Shown: in pieces, positions 16,964 through 25,861 of the stretch
Layout of the letters: every line of letters starts with the position of its first letter
Position numbering within the stretch: position 1 is the first letter of the stretch
Assembly (NCBI GenBank): GCA_019261985.1
Contig: JAFAQY010000015.1
Coordinates: forward strand, 25,043-89,042
Direction: 5' to 3'
Length of the DNA: 64,000 nucleotides
From: Bryobacterales bacterium
Lineage (GTDB): Bacteria > Acidobacteriota > Terriglobia > Bryobacterales > Bryobacteraceae
The notes under the pieces: model-generated
What the model was told of the DNA's origin: nothing
The model's database searches: none
Seen by the model: the letters and a program-made list of their open reading frames with translations, nothing else
Translations under genes and position numbers: made by a program

Positions 16964-17013
16964 GCCCCGCTTTTCGATTTCGTGACGCGCCAGTAAAGAT
17001 TCGAAAACGGGGC
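16964..17013. promoter_or_regulatory. inverted repeat between divergent receptor and phosphodiesterase genes
   Basis: GCCCCGCTTTTCGA (16964-16977) is matched by TCGAAAACGGGGC (17001-17013), a 13-base inverted repeat with one bulged base and a 23-base spacer. It sits in the 128-base gap between the divergent starts, so it may be an operator serving one or both genes. No regulator gene is adjacent. Confidence 0.45.
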
Positions 17014-17057
17014 AAGTTTGCAACGATCCCGAAACAAACGCCTGGTTAACTATTCGT

Positions 17058-18098
17058 ATGCTCAAGTCGCATCGATTCCTCGCCCCAGTTTGCGCAGTAG
17101 GAATAATGGCGCAGGCTCAGATTACGTCAAGCAACGCAGCGTCGAGGAACATCGCGTCAAAAGATTTTCCCAACAGCGGCCGCCCGACTCTCGATGCACA
17201 CAACTGCTATCCGTATGACGGCCAGTGGGCGAATCGCATCGACCGGGCGTTGGCGCTCGGCTTTCCAGTGAGCATAGAGCAGGATCTGGCGTGGTATCGC
17301 GATCCATCCACGCAGGAGGGCCGTGTGGTCGTCACTCATTCAGCTACCACCAACGGAACCGAGCCCACCCTGAAGAATTATTTCTTCGAGCGCGTCCGGC
17401 CGATCGTGGAAAAAGCTTTAAAGGACAACAACAGGGCAAATTGGCCGCTAATTATTCTGCACTTCGATTTCAAAGATAATCAGCCGGCGCTTCTTCGCGC
17501 GGTTTGGAAGTTATTGGGCGAATATGAGCCCTGGCTGACCACTGCGGTAAAAACGGACGATCCGCGGAGGATTGAGCCATTTCAACCCGGGCCGATTTTG
17601 GCCGTTACGGAAGACTCAGATGCGCAGCAGCAAGTATTCTTCGACGAGCTCCCGGTGGGAAGCAAGTTGCGCGTGTTCGGCTCCGCCCACACGAACCTTC
17701 CTCGCAAGGGTTCGCAAGCAGAAGTCGAACATCTCGCGGCCACGCTGCCGGCAAACCGCTTGTTAACCGAGCCCGCCTCCAATTACCGCCGGTGGTGGAA
17801 CAACTCCTGGCACCAGGTGGAGGAGGGCGGGCAAACCAAAGCGGGAGAATGGAACCCGCAAAAAATGGAGCGTCTGCGCGCGCTGGTGAATCGCGCGCAC
17901 GAATTGGGTTATTGGATCAGGTTCTATACGTTGGATGGATTCAGCGCGGATGCGAACAGAGGCTGGAGCGAGGGATACAACTTCGGTTCTATGGAAGCTG
18001 TTCGCGTCCGGTGGGAGGCGGCGATAGAGGCGGGCGTCGACATGATCGCCACCGATCAGTACGAGGATTTAGCCGCGCTGGTGCCGCTGAAAAAGTAG
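17058..18098 (+). CDS. secreted PLC/GDPD-like phosphodiesterase (TIM barrel)
   Basis: The 346-residue protein resembles the PLC-like phosphodiesterase superfamily. A short signal (about residues 1-21, ending GIMAQAQ) is followed by LDAHNCYP with His48, then IEQDLAW with Glu74 and Asp76 and VVVTHSA with His94: the acid/base and calcium-binding residues expected in glycerophosphodiester phosphodiesterases and phosphatidylinositol-specific phospholipases. The C-terminus GVDMIATDQYEDLA matches the last barrel strand. It would hydrolyse a phosphodiester outside the cytoplasm. It is divergent from the TonB receptor, and with the PHP enzyme it could form a phosphate- or phosphoester-scavenging set; this is inference from position. 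Confidence 0.78.
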   Translation: MLKSHRFLAPVCAVGIMAQAQITSSNAASRNIASKDFPNSGRPTLDAHNCYPYDGQWANRIDRALALGFPVSIEQDLAWYRDPSTQEGRVVVTHSATTNGTEPTLKNYFFERVRPIVEKALKDNNRANWPLIILHFDFKDNQPALLRAVWKLLGEYEPWLTTAVKTDDPRRIEPFQPGPILAVTEDSDAQQQVFFDELPVGSKLRVFGSAHTNLPRKGSQAEVEHLAATLPANRLLTEPASNYRRWWNNSWHQVEEGGQTKAGEWNPQKMERLRALVNRAHELGYWIRFYTLDGFSADANRGWSEGYNFGSMEAVRVRWEAAIEAGVDMIATDQYEDLAALVPLKK

Positions 18099-18111
18099 AA
18101 CGTTAGAAAAA

Positions 18112-18163
18112 CCGCATCGGAACCAGTGCAGGAGGCTACAGATGATTACCGATTCCGATGCGG
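18112..18163. other. inverted repeat in a ~500-base gap with no gene
   Basis: CCGCATCGGAA (18112-18122) is exactly matched by TTCCGATGCGG (18153-18163) with a 30-base loop. It starts 13 bases after the phosphodiesterase stop. A small CCGCCCAAGGCGGG hairpin follows at 18167-18179. No run of T follows, so it is not a classical terminator. The rest of 18180-18600 shows short A-runs but no convincing gene, RNA or repeat. Confidence 0.5.
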
Positions 18164-18600
18164 CTCCGCCCAAGGCGGGCGAGGATCCTTAACTTCCGCC
18201 CCAACCAAACATTCCACTGAGGCCCGCGTCCTATTGTTCCCCAGCGGACTGGTCCGGACCGAGGCCCTGGATCCAGGCAAGATCGACTGAAAAAAGCCCT
18301 TACAAAAAAACCCCTCTGCTGCAACGCGCCCAAACGAAACGAAGGAGCAACGCGAACCTAATAATACCGGCTCCCGCAAGCACGCTAGAAGTTAGCCACT
18401 CGCTTCTCCCGCTCACGCACATTGCAAACAGAGGGCAGGTTTCAAAGAGTTACTTCATCAATTCGGGTTTTAGTATGGCAAGGGGAGTGCCAGTGCCTTT
18501 CTATTGTCTTTCAATGGCTTACCATTGGATACTGCGGGCGGTGATGCGGGACGCTGACCCGCCCCTGTGTCGCTGTGACACAATGGCTGACGTGGCTTAT

Positions 18601-18709
18601 GTGGGGCAGGTTGCTAACCTGCGGCGGGCTGCCAGCCCGTCTGCCGCCGTTTCTACCAGCCCCGGACAGCGCGGTTGGCAACCGCGCGCCGGATGGCATC
18701 CGGCCCCAC
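18601..18709. repeat. cluster of modular palindromic repeats abutting a start codon
   Basis: It is bounded by GTGGGGC and GGCCCCAC. It contains GCAGGTTGCTAACCTGC, CGGGCTGCCAGCCCG, GCGCGGTTGGCAACCGCGC and GCCGGATGGCATCCGGC. The cluster ends 5 bases before the ATG of the next gene, so the gene's leader consists of the repeat. Confidence 0.8.
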
Positions 18710-18714
18710 AACGC

Positions 18715-20079
18715 ATGGTGATCTTCGCGGCGCTCGTTTTGACGCTCTCCGTCAGCGCGCAGACCGCCAAGTCCGACGAAAATTTTCGGGTTTACACCGA
18801 CTCTCCGCGCCTGCTGCTGACCAAGCAGCGGCTCCGGCTCCTCCAGCGCGAACGGGAGCGCGCTTCGATGCGCTGGGAGCTGTTCGACTCCTATGTCGCC
18901 AATGGCGCGAGAATGCCGGAGCCTGGATTCGCCTGGGCGCTCTATTACCAAGTCGCCCGAAATACAGCCGCCGGTAAGAACGCGGTCGAATGGGCACTCG
19001 GCCAAGAAGCCGACGCCGTCGCCGATTTGCGCCAACTGGCCCTGGTTTTCGACTGGTGCGGCCCTGTAATGACGCCCGAACAAACGGATCTGCTGGGCGC
19101 GAAAATCGAGCGCGGCATCGGGGGCGCGTCGCAAGGCTTGACGCGCGCGAACGAGGTCCCGAGGCAGAGCGCGCGAATTCTCGCGGCAATCGCCATCGCC
19201 GACCGCCTGAAGGACCACGGAGAATCGATTCTGCGGCCGGTTGTCGAAAACTGGTGGCGAGGAACGCTGGTGCGGCAAATCGAGGCGGGCAAGCCGGGGG
19301 TGCCGCGCGAGCACATCTATGCTTTCCTCGAGATGCTGCACGCTCTGCGCGACAACATTACCATCGACCTGCGCGAATCCGTGCCGGCATATTTCCAACA
19401 GTTGCCGCTGGATCACTTAACCGGCCACTACCCCGCCCCGTACCCTGGTCCCGATAACGATTTCATGGTGCCGGTGTACGTCCGGGACGGCAATCCGGAC
19501 CTGAGCGAGGCGGCGCTTTCGCGCGCCGCCGGCTTGGCAATGGTTGCCTACGACAACAACGCCGTCGAGACGCAATACCTGCAAGGCTGGCTGCTGCAAG
19601 ACCACTTCCTGATGCGCGGCCCATTCGGAATCCCGTATGAGTTCCTGTGGGCCAATCCGTACCAGCCTGGACTCAGCTATTCGCTTCTCCCGTTGGTTTA
19701 TCACAACCCCGCCAATGGCGACGTATTCGCGCGCACGAGTTGGGAAGAGGACGCGACCTGGATCGGCTATTTGGAAGGCCAGATGCAGGTGTTTCGGGAT
19801 GGAAAACTGCAGGCCGCGCGCGCGGGGACAGGCACGAAGCCCGTCCAGATCGGAGATGCGCTGCTGATGAATGCCCCGGCGGCCGATTCAAAAGATGGGA
19901 TGTTGCATTTTGAGGCGATGACGGAGGCTACTTTCGTCCTCGGTCTGGCGCCTCGCGCGGCTTATGATGTCGAGATCGACGATGAAGAACTGGCCGAGCA
20001 GGAGACCGATGCCGGCGGGACGCTGGTGATCGCGTTACCCGCGGAGATGCAGGCGGGCGTCCGGATCAAGAAGCGGTAA
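18715..20079 (+). CDS. secreted protein of unknown function, possibly alpha/alpha-toroid lyase-like
   Basis: A 454-residue product starts at the ATG at 18715, which directly precedes a signal peptide (VIFAALVLTLSVSAQ). A longer open frame to 18475 would translate a palindromic repeat and was rejected. The mature N-terminus (PRLLLTKQRLRLLQRERER) and the segment LVFDWCGPVMTPEQ resemble helical-barrel regions of alginate lyase and heparinase II/III-type enzymes, where 'DW' follows a helix pair. A beta-rich C-terminal part follows (from about residue 330: NPANGDVFARTSWEEDATW), also as in heparinase-like proteins. No catalytic residue can be named, so the role is a weak inference. Confidence 0.6.
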   Translation: MVIFAALVLTLSVSAQTAKSDENFRVYTDSPRLLLTKQRLRLLQRERERASMRWELFDSYVANGARMPEPGFAWALYYQVARNTAAGKNAVEWALGQEADAVADLRQLALVFDWCGPVMTPEQTDLLGAKIERGIGGASQGLTRANEVPRQSARILAAIAIADRLKDHGESILRPVVENWWRGTLVRQIEAGKPGVPREHIYAFLEMLHALRDNITIDLRESVPAYFQQLPLDHLTGHYPAPYPGPDNDFMVPVYVRDGNPDLSEAALSRAAGLAMVAYDNNAVETQYLQGWLLQDHFLMRGPFGIPYEFLWANPYQPGLSYSLLPLVYHNPANGDVFARTSWEEDATWIGYLEGQMQVFRDGKLQAARAGTGTKPVQIGDALLMNAPAADSKDGMLHFEAMTEATFVLGLAPRAAYDVEIDDEELAEQETDAGGTLVIALPAEMQAGVRIKKR

Positions 20080-20135
20080 CGTGGCTTAGACGATCGGTTT
20101 TTGTCGTCTGCGAAAGTAGGCAGCGTAGAAAACCG

Positions 20136-20225
20136 TGTGGGCAGGTTGCCAACCTGCGCGCGATTGCCAATCTCTCGCTTGTGCGTACTGTGAAAAGCCG
20201 ACCAGGCGGCTTGGCAAGCCGCCGC
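20136..20225. repeat. modular palindromic repeats between convergent genes
   Basis: The palindromes GCAGGTTGCCAACCTGC and GCGGCTTGGCAAGCCGC flank a degenerate unit (GATTGCCAATC). The element occupies most of the 170-base gap between two convergent genes and could form stem-loops that end both transcripts. Confidence 0.7.
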
Positions 20226-20249
20226 ATGATCGCATCCTCCCCCACATCC

Positions 20250-21038
20250 TCACTTGCCCACCAGGTGATGGGCGTCTTTATTGTTTTCCTGGCAGATGTA
20301 TTCCATCAGCTCCGTTCCCGGAACAAAGGGAATCAGATAGCTTGTCGTCCACGCTCTGGTGTACGCTTTCGCATCGTCGATCGTGACCTCGTAGCGTAGA
20401 GTGTACTCGTTGGTTCGCGTGAATCGCTCGGTCGTATGCAGCGCATCCGTGTGAGGATGGCCATCCTGGTCGAGCCAGGATTCTTCGTTGAATCCCACTG
20501 TATCCACCACCAGCGTGTCGCCATCCCAATGCCCCATCGCTTCACCGAGAAAGCTCGGGTTGGGGTCGGGCGAGTGCGGGCGACCATCGGTGAAGACTTC
20601 ACGCCAGATATGGGTCGCGCCTTCGAAAATAAACAGCACCCGGTCGGGCAGTTGAAAAACCTGGAACGGAAACGGGGTCGCATACATGCGCGGGATACCG
20701 GGCGGCAGGCAGCGCCCTTCCGGGTCTTCTTTGTACGCTGTCGCGATGCGCGCATCGTAGAGCGCCTTCGCCCACGGCTGCATCGGGATCTCGATCACCT
20801 TCTCCGTCGGCGAGCGCCCCGGCCCTTGCGGCCCGTTACCGGAAAGATTCGTAATCGTTCGCGGATTCCATACGCCCTTGCCGTTGCCGAGGTCGGGATG
20901 GCCATCGGGCAGGCGTGGAGCCGGCCCGGCTTTCGCCGCCGCCGACGGCGGGAGGTCGCGGGCGCGCCCTCCGATGCCTTGCGCATTCAGAGCAAGCGAA
21001 CACACCGCGAGACCGGCCAGAACCGTATTCAGAGACAT
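20250..21038 (-). CDS. secreted DTLVV(D/E)-family protein, paralog 2
   Basis: This 262-residue protein starts at an ATG followed by a signal peptide (SLNTVLAGLAVCSLALNAQG). A GTG 18 bases upstream is an alternative. Family landmarks are RLPDGHPDLGNGKGVW, CLPPGIPRMY, DGRPHSPDPNPSFLGEAMG, GHWDGDTLVVDTVG, SWLD, HPHTDALHTTERF and the terminal EYICQENN. It follows mnmE on the same strand with only 25 bases between, so it is probably transcribed at the end of the rpmH-mnmE operon, an unexpected addition to a housekeeping cluster. Function is unknown, as for its paralogs. Confidence 0.76.
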   Translation of the reverse strand: MSLNTVLAGLAVCSLALNAQGIGGRARDLPPSAAAKAGPAPRLPDGHPDLGNGKGVWNPRTITNLSGNGPQGPGRSPTEKVIEIPMQPWAKALYDARIATAYKEDPEGRCLPPGIPRMYATPFPFQVFQLPDRVLFIFEGATHIWREVFTDGRPHSPDPNPSFLGEAMGHWDGDTLVVDTVGFNEESWLDQDGHPHTDALHTTERFTRTNEYTLRYEVTIDDAKAYTRAWTTSYLIPFVPGTELMEYICQENNKDAHHLVGK

Positions 21039-21063
21039 TCGGAGGTATCGTAACACGTGCTGC

Positions 21064-22413
21064 TTATTTACCGATGCAGAATGTCGAGAAGATCCGGTTC
21101 AGGATGTCGTCGGCCGTCGTCGCTCCGGTGATTGCGTCGATGGGGCGCAAGGCAGCGTAGAGGTCCAGCAGCAGCATTTCATGCGGAATGCCGAGGGTCG
21201 CCGCCTGCCGCGCGTGCGCGAGAGCTTCGCCGGATTCTTTCAAGAGTTGTTCGTGGCGGAGGCTGGTGATGAAGCCGCCTTCCTGTTCCAGGCGGCCTCG
21301 CGGCGCGAGAGCATCTAGAATCGCGGAGCGAAGTTCCGGAATTCCCGCGCCCGTGAGGGCTGATACATGTAGCGCTCCGTCCAACTCGGCGCCAAGCGGC
21401 AGGTCGGTCTTGTTCGCCGCTACTAAGTGTTTGCCCTGTTCACCTGCCCGGTGAATCAACTCCCGGTCTTCGTCCTCCAGCGGCGCGGATGCATCGAGGA
21501 CCACGACGGTCAAATCCGCATCCGCCATCGCCCGGTAGCTACGCTCGATACCGAGCTTTTCGACGACATCCTGACCTGGCCGGATTCCGGCCGTGTCGAT
21601 AAACTTCACCGGAATTCCGCCGACCGATGCCGTCTCGGAAACCAGATCGCGCGTGGTTCCCGGGATGTCGGTCACGATGGCTCGATCCTGCTCGAGCAGC
21701 CGGTTGAACAGACTGCTCTTACCGACATTGGGCCGGCCGACGATTGCGAGCGTGAAGCCTTCATGGACGAGCTTGCCGTAGGCGAAGCTCGCGATCAATA
21801 CATCGACGGAGTTTTGGATCGGGTCTATTCGCTTTAAGATCTCTTCCGCGGGCGCGACATCGATGTCGTCCTCGGCAAAATCGATACCGGCTTCGAGCAG
21901 CGCGATCAGTTCAAGTAATTGCTCCTTCACCGGCTTCAACCGGCGCGATACGGATCCTTCGGCCTGCTGCGCCGCGATCCGCGCTTGATAGAGCGTGGTG
22001 GCTTCGATCAGGTCGCGGACCGCTTCCGCCTGTAGTAAATCGATGCGGCCGTTCAGATAAGCGCGGAGAGTGAATTCTCCCGGCTCGGCCAAGCGGGCGC
22101 CCGATCGACAGGCGCGCTCCAGCGCATATCGCAGCACGGCGGGCGAGCCGTGGCAGGAGATTTCGACGACGTCTTCAGCGGTATAGGAACGCGGCGCGGC
22201 GAAAAATGTTACGACGACCCGGTCGACAAGGCGGCCTTCGGAATCGGGCAGCGAAGCGATGGCGGACGTCCACGGCTTCCACTCGTGGTTTTCTGGAAAT
22301 TTCAGAACGCGACCGGCAATGCCTCGTGCTTCAGGTCCGGATAATCGAATGATGCCGAGCCCGCCGCGCCCGGGTGGTGTCGAAATAGCGGCGATGGTGT
22401 CGCGGAGCCGCAT
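21064..22413 (-). CDS. mnmE: tRNA uridine-5-carboxymethylaminomethyl modification GTPase
   Basis: This 449-residue GTPase works with MnmG to modify wobble uridine 34 of certain tRNAs. The N-terminal folate-binding domain begins [22 protein letters not shown]; the G domain holds GRPNVGKSS (about 226-234), DIPGTTRD (249-256), the DTAG switch and NKTD. The terminal FCIGK carries the Cys required for the modification. Length is normal. It is the last core gene of the rpmH-rnpA-yidD-yidC-jag-mnmE cluster. Confidence 0.96.
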   Translation of the reverse strand: MRLRDTIAAISTPPGRGGLGIIRLSGPEARGIAGRVLKFPENHEWKPWTSAIASLPDSEGRLVDRVVVTFFAAPRSYTAEDVVEISCHGSPAVLRYALERACRSGARLAEPGEFTLRAYLNGRIDLLQAEAVRDLIEATTLYQARIAAQQAEGSVSRRLKPVKEQLLELIALLEAGIDFAEDDIDVAPAEEILKRIDPIQNSVDVLIASFAYGKLVHEGFTLAIVGRPNVGKSSLFNRLLEQDRAIVTDIPGTTRDLVSETASVGGIPVKFIDTAGIRPGQDVVEKLGIERSYRAMADADLTVVVLDASAPLEDEDRELIHRAGEQGKHLVAANKTDLPLGAELDGALHVSALTGAGIPELRSAILDALAPRGRLEQEGGFITSLRHEQLLKESGEALAHARQAATLGIPHEMLLLDLYAALRPIDAITGATTADDILNRIFSTFCIGK

Positions 22414-22490
22414 CTAAAACTTATCTCTCGCAAAGACCCAACGATCGCAAGGAAAACAATATGCTGTTGGCGGTCCCTTTGGGAGATTTC

Positions 22491-23135
22491 TTACCGCCGG
22501 CCGCGATCGCGATCCCGCCCGCGCCCGCCGAATCCTCCCCGGCGGCCATCGCGTCCACGGCCCCGTCCACGGTCTTCGGGACGGCCGGGCTCCTCGGGTC
22601 TTGGCCGCGGCGGACGAATCGGCTCGGGCAGGGTCTTCATGTCTTTGGGCACGATGACCACCTGCCGGATCGGGCCTTCGCCGACGCTCTCGCTCCGCAC
22701 GCCGGCTTCGTCGCGCATAGCCAGATGCAGGATGCGGCGCTCGCGGCTATTCATGGGGCTGAAGTGGAACGGCACGCCCGTCTTCCGGACGCGCTCGGCC
22801 GCGGTTTGGGCGGTCATGCGCAATTCCTGAATGCGGAGCATGCGATGATCGTTCGCATCGAAGCATATGCGCGAGTGCTCCTCCGGCGGCAGGCGCAGCG
22901 CTTCCATAGTCAATTGCTCCAGCGCGAGCAGCACCTCGGCTTTATTCGACAGGAGCAACTCGACATCCGGACCCGTGAAGCGCACCAGCACATCCGGGTT
23001 CTCGAAATCCGGGTGCAACGTTTCGCCCTCGGTGACTTCGAAATCGACATCGAAGTCGGCGACATCCAGTACTATGTCGAGGAAGTCTTCTATCCGCGGG
23101 CCGTCCTCGGCGAGCGTAAGTTTTCTAGCGGTCAA
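22491..23135 (-). CDS. jag: Jag/KhpB-type RNA-binding protein (KH and R3H domains)
   Basis: The 214-residue protein starts at a TTG whose second base overlaps the yidC stop (TTGA), so it is coupled to yidC. The order is an N-terminal region, a KH-like domain (about 45-95: VLVRFTGPDVELLLSNKAEVLLALEQL), an R3H domain (about 105-160) with the motif RERRILH and a disordered tail rich in Arg, Gly and Pro (about 165-214). Jag/KhpB proteins bind single-stranded RNA and affect cell-wall synthesis and division. The RG-rich tail is longer than usual and may add RNA affinity. Confidence 0.85.
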   Translation of the reverse strand: MTARKLTLAEDGPRIEDFLDIVLDVADFDVDFEVTEGETLHPDFENPDVLVRFTGPDVELLLSNKAEVLLALEQLTMEALRLPPEEHSRICFDANDHRMLRIQELRMTAQTAAERVRKTGVPFHFSPMNSRERRILHLAMRDEAGVRSESVGEGPIRQVVIVPKDMKTLPEPIRPPRPRPEEPGRPEDRGRGRGRDGRRGGFGGRGRDRDRGRR

Positions 23136-24838
23136 CGTTTCGATCCGACCTTTTTCTTAGGAGCGGGCTTTGGAATTTCCACCACCGGCGCCGGAGAATT
23201 GCGGTTCAGCAGCCATTGCTGAACGATGCCAACCAAATTGCCAGTCAACCAGTATAATACGAGACCCGCCGAGGCGAAGTAGAACATGTAGCCCATCACC
23301 AGCGGCATGAACATCATCATCTTCTGTTGGGCTGGATCGGCTCCCGGGCTTGGCGGAGTCATTTTCTGCGAAATGAATTGTGTCAGCACCAGGACAACCG
23401 GAAGCAGGCGGATAGGCAAAGTCTCCGGCTGGGAAAGGTCGTGCACCCACAGGAAATTGGCGCCGCGAAGCTCAATACTTACCGAGAGCACCTTGTAGTA
23501 CGCGATAAAGAACGGGATCTGAAGCAGCATCGGCAGGCAGCCGCCGAGCGGATTGATCCCATACTTCTTGTACAGGTCCATGACCTCGGCCTGCTTTTCC
23601 TGCTGCCGCGGATCGCGTACGGGGAGACCTTTATATTTTTCGTTGATCTGGTTCACCAGCGGCTGAATCGCTTGCATCTTCTTCGCGGATTTCATGCTGG
23701 TGATTTTGAGCGGGAAGAGCACCATGTTGATCGCGATCGTGACCAGAATGATGGCCCAGCCATAGTTGCGGGTAATCCGGTCGGCGGTCCAGTTCAAGAT
23801 CAGGAACAGCGGTTTCGCCAGGAACTCAAACCAGCCCCAATCGATTAACGTGTCGAGCTTGGGATTTATCTTGTGCAGCAGATCGTAATCTTTAGGTCCG
23901 GCAAAGAAGGTGAACTGATTCGACCCCTCGCCGCCGACGCTCACGCCCACGCGCAGTTCATCGGAGTTCGCGGCATTTGCGACGGTGTCGGCGTACTGTG
24001 TCATTACGACTGGCGCGTGCCCTTCCGGAAGAAACAGGCCGGCGAAGTAGCTGTCTTGCAGTCCCGCAAATGAAAACTGGCCGGTGGAAGACACGGGTCC
24101 GTCTTTTGCATCCTTGACCGGTTTGGTATTCAGTTTGGAATTGGCGACATCGTAGAAGACTGCGTTCTGGGATGCCGCGGGATTGGGGACCGTAGAATCT
24201 CCGAATCCGCCGCGCCATGCCAGACCGTGCGGCACCGGAGCGCCGTTTTGAGTGACTTCCGAGCTGATCGCAACCAGGTAACTGTTTTGGGAGAATTTGA
24301 ACGATTTCGTTGCGTGGGTGCGGCCGTCGGAGTACTCGAAGTTAACCGTCAGCGGATCGGGTCTCTCCACTCTAAACAGCGCCTGATCCAGATTTGCCGG
24401 CGGCGTGTCGCCCTTAAACGAGATCGAGAAGGGAGCTGGAACTTTCGCTAGCGCGCGCTGATTCGCCAGATCGACCGGCTTGCGCTGGCTGTCTTTGTAA
24501 TTTTTCAGAATCCACCTGCGAACCACGCCTCCGCGATTCGAGAATGTGACTTGGAATACGTCGGTTTCGATCGTGAATTCCTGCTGCTCGGATGCCTGGA
24601 TTTGCCCGGGAATTTCCGCGGCTGCGGCGGCCGTTGGCGGGTTATTTGGCGGCTGCGGCGGTGTCGTTTCGGTTTTCGCCGGATTGGCGGTTTGCGTTTG
24701 CACGGGGCCCGGTTTCGCGGCGGGCGGCGGCGGAGTCTGTTTGAAAATGTAGGGGGTGACGAAGAGCACCAGTCCCATCAGCACAAAGGCCAACAGGAGC
24801 CGCATCTCCATCGTTAATTCTTTCTTCTCTTCGGCCAT
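23132..24838 (-). CDS. yidC: membrane protein insertase YidC
   Basis: The 568-residue protein has an N-terminal anchor (LLLAFVLMGLVLFVTPYIF, about residues 13-31), a Pro/Thr-rich linker, a large periplasmic beta domain (about 85-340) and the conserved C-terminal insertase region with five transmembrane segments (LDTLIDWGWFEFLAKPLFL ... GCLPMLLQIPFFIAYYKVL). The basic tail (KKKVGSKR) may bind ribosomes. It inserts inner-membrane proteins alone or with SecYEG. Position between yidD and jag is the standard order. Confidence 0.96.
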   Translation of the reverse strand: MAEEKKELTMEMRLLLAFVLMGLVLFVTPYIFKQTPPPPAAKPGPVQTQTANPAKTETTPPQPPNNPPTAAAAAEIPGQIQASEQQEFTIETDVFQVTFSNRGGVVRRWILKNYKDSQRKPVDLANQRALAKVPAPFSISFKGDTPPANLDQALFRVERPDPLTVNFEYSDGRTHATKSFKFSQNSYLVAISSEVTQNGAPVPHGLAWRGGFGDSTVPNPAASQNAVFYDVANSKLNTKPVKDAKDGPVSSTGQFSFAGLQDSYFAGLFLPEGHAPVVMTQYADTVANAANSDELRVGVSVGGEGSNQFTFFAGPKDYDLLHKINPKLDTLIDWGWFEFLAKPLFLILNWTADRITRNYGWAIILVTIAINMVLFPLKITSMKSAKKMQAIQPLVNQINEKYKGLPVRDPRQQEKQAEVMDLYKKYGINPLGGCLPMLLQIPFFIAYYKVLSVSIELRGANFLWVHDLSQPETLPIRLLPVVLVLTQFISQKMTPPSPGADPAQQKMMMFMPLVMGYMFYFASAGLVLYWLTGNLVGIVQQWLLNRNSPAPVVEIPKPAPKKKVGSKR

Positions 24839-24850
24839 GGTTTGCTCCGG

Positions 24851-25057
24851 CTAATGAACCGGGTCAAAGCCTCCTTCATGAAACGGGTGGCAGCGCAGCA
24901 GACGGCGCGCGCCCATGCCCACGCCGCGCATTAACCCGTGCTTTTCGATTGCTTCCAACATGTATTCCGAACAGGTGGGATAGAAGCGGCAGGCCGACGG
25001 CAGCATGGGAGAGATCCAGCGCTTGTACATACGGAGGATCGTTAGCGCGAAGCGCAT
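24851..25057 (-). CDS. yidD: membrane protein insertion efficiency factor YidD
   Basis: This 68-residue protein has the YidD signature [19 protein letters not shown] and the C-terminal [12 protein letters not shown]. It is a small amphipathic membrane-associated protein that aids YidC-dependent insertion. It overlaps the end of rnpA by 16 bases and ends 12 bases before yidC. An internal Met at residue 10 is an alternative start. Confidence 0.93.
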   Translation of the reverse strand: MRFALTILRMYKRWISPMLPSACRFYPTCSEYMLEAIEKHGLMRGVGMGARRLLRCHPFHEGGFDPVH

Positions 25058-25419
25058 GTTTCCACCACCTTACGGACCGCCTTCTCGATCTCGGCGAACG
25101 TCGTTTTCAGCACTGGACGCCTTGGGTTGAGCACGATATCCCACTTCGCATCGATCTCAGCGCGTTGCATACGGAAAGCCTCGCGCAGCCGCCGTTTGAT
25201 CCGGTTGCGCTCCACTGCCTTCCCGACCGCCTTCGGCACGGTGAGCCCCAAGCGGGCTGATGTCCGCCCTTCCGGCTCGTTCCGCGCCAAACAGAACGCT
25301 GCAAATAGCGGGCCGGAGACGCGGAAACCTTTGTCATACACCAACCGGAAGTCGGCGGAGCGTAGTATCCGGGCGCAACTCGGGAATCCGCGCCTCGGGA
25401 CACGCTTGTCCTCTTTCAG
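25042..25419 (-). CDS. rnpA: ribonuclease P protein component, probable non-canonical start
   Basis: The frame encodes the RNase P protein that assists the catalytic RNA in trimming tRNA 5' ends; the RNR-like motif [13 protein letters not shown] (about residue 75) is diagnostic. The only ATG, GTG or TTG starts are TTG at 25344 and GTG at 25341, but both would cut off the conserved N-terminal segment ([16 protein letters not shown]) whose Phe lies in the substrate groove. The frame stays open back to a TGA at 25465-25467 inside rpmH. A CTG at 25417-25419, two bases after the rpmH stop, is the best-placed candidate and is used for the coordinates. The stop at 25042 is certain; the start is inference. 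Confidence 0.85.
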   Translation of the reverse strand: MKEDKRVPRRGFPSCARILRSADFRLVYDKGFRVSGPLFAAFCLARNEPEGRTSARLGLTVPKAVGKAVERNRIKRRLREAFRMQRAEIDAKWDIVLNPRRPVLKTTFAEIEKAVRKVVETCASR

Positions 25420-25420
25420 G

Positions 25421-25594
25421 CTAGCTAGCTTTGGCGTAACGGACAGCTCTTTCGTCGCTGACCGTCAGTTTGTGACGGCCCTTGGCCCGTCGCCGGGATA
25501 AGACAGCACGGCCGTCCTGACTCTTCATCCGCGCGCGGAATCCATGCGTTTTGGCGCGCTTGCGATTATTCGGTTGAAATGTGCGTTTGGGCAT
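25421..25594 (-). CDS. rpmH: 50S ribosomal protein L34
   Basis: The 57-codon frame starts with [19 protein letters not shown] and contains FRARM and LSRRRAKGR, the L34 signature. The C-terminus [17 protein letters not shown] extends about ten residues beyond the common 44-49. It is the first gene of the rpmH-mnmE cluster. No dnaA gene or DnaA boxes were seen next to it, unlike the classic oriC arrangement. Confidence 0.95.
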   Translation of the reverse strand: MPKRTFQPNNRKRAKTHGFRARMKSQDGRAVLSRRRAKGRHKLTVSDERAVRYAKAS

Positions 25595-25680
25595 GTTCGT
25601 GTTGGCATTAGCGCGCGACCCAAAGCGCGAAAACCGTCGCGCACAGGCGCACCACTACAGATCGATGTTCAGACGCTTTT

Positions 25681-25689
25681 AGTATAGCA
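25681..25689 (-). promoter_or_regulatory. candidate extended -10 promoter for the rpmH operon
   Basis: On the minus strand TGCTATACT lies 87 bases upstream of rpmH: an extended -10 element (TGn plus TATACT). No clear -35 is present in the GC-rich sequence before it, as expected for extended -10 promoters. It is the only good -10 match in the gap. Confidence 0.5.
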
Positions 25690-25731
25690 GGGGGCCAGGG
25701 CCAGAGCGGCCAGCGGGCCAGGGTCAGCGGG

Positions 25732-25787
25732 TAGACGCCAGACGGCAGACGCCAGACGGCAGACGCCGGACGGCAGACGCCGGACGC
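25732..25787. repeat. tandem repeat, four copies of a 14-base unit
   Basis: Four copies of a unit close to CAGACGCC(A/G)GACGG run head to tail about 140 bases upstream of rpmH, with single-base differences. An open frame through it looks like repeat-driven noise rather than a gene. Confidence 0.85.
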
Positions 25788-25825
25788 TAGGCGCATTTAT
25801 CGAGGGGTTCGGGACAGTCCATTCT

Positions 25826-25861
25826 TGGGTTCGCTTTCGGGTTCGCTTTTGGGTTCGCTTT
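25826..25861. repeat. tandem repeat, three copies of a 12-base unit
   Basis: Three copies of (T/C)GGGTTCGCTTT occur in a row. With the preceding 14-base array they lie in the 478-base gap 25595-26072 between rpmH and the antitoxin gene. Apart from these arrays and the rpmH promoter, I see nothing in this gap. Confidence 0.85.

Noticed and set aside
23132..25594. oriC next to rpmH
   Set aside because: No dnaA gene or DnaA boxes (TTATCCACA type) are visible in the adjacent gap.
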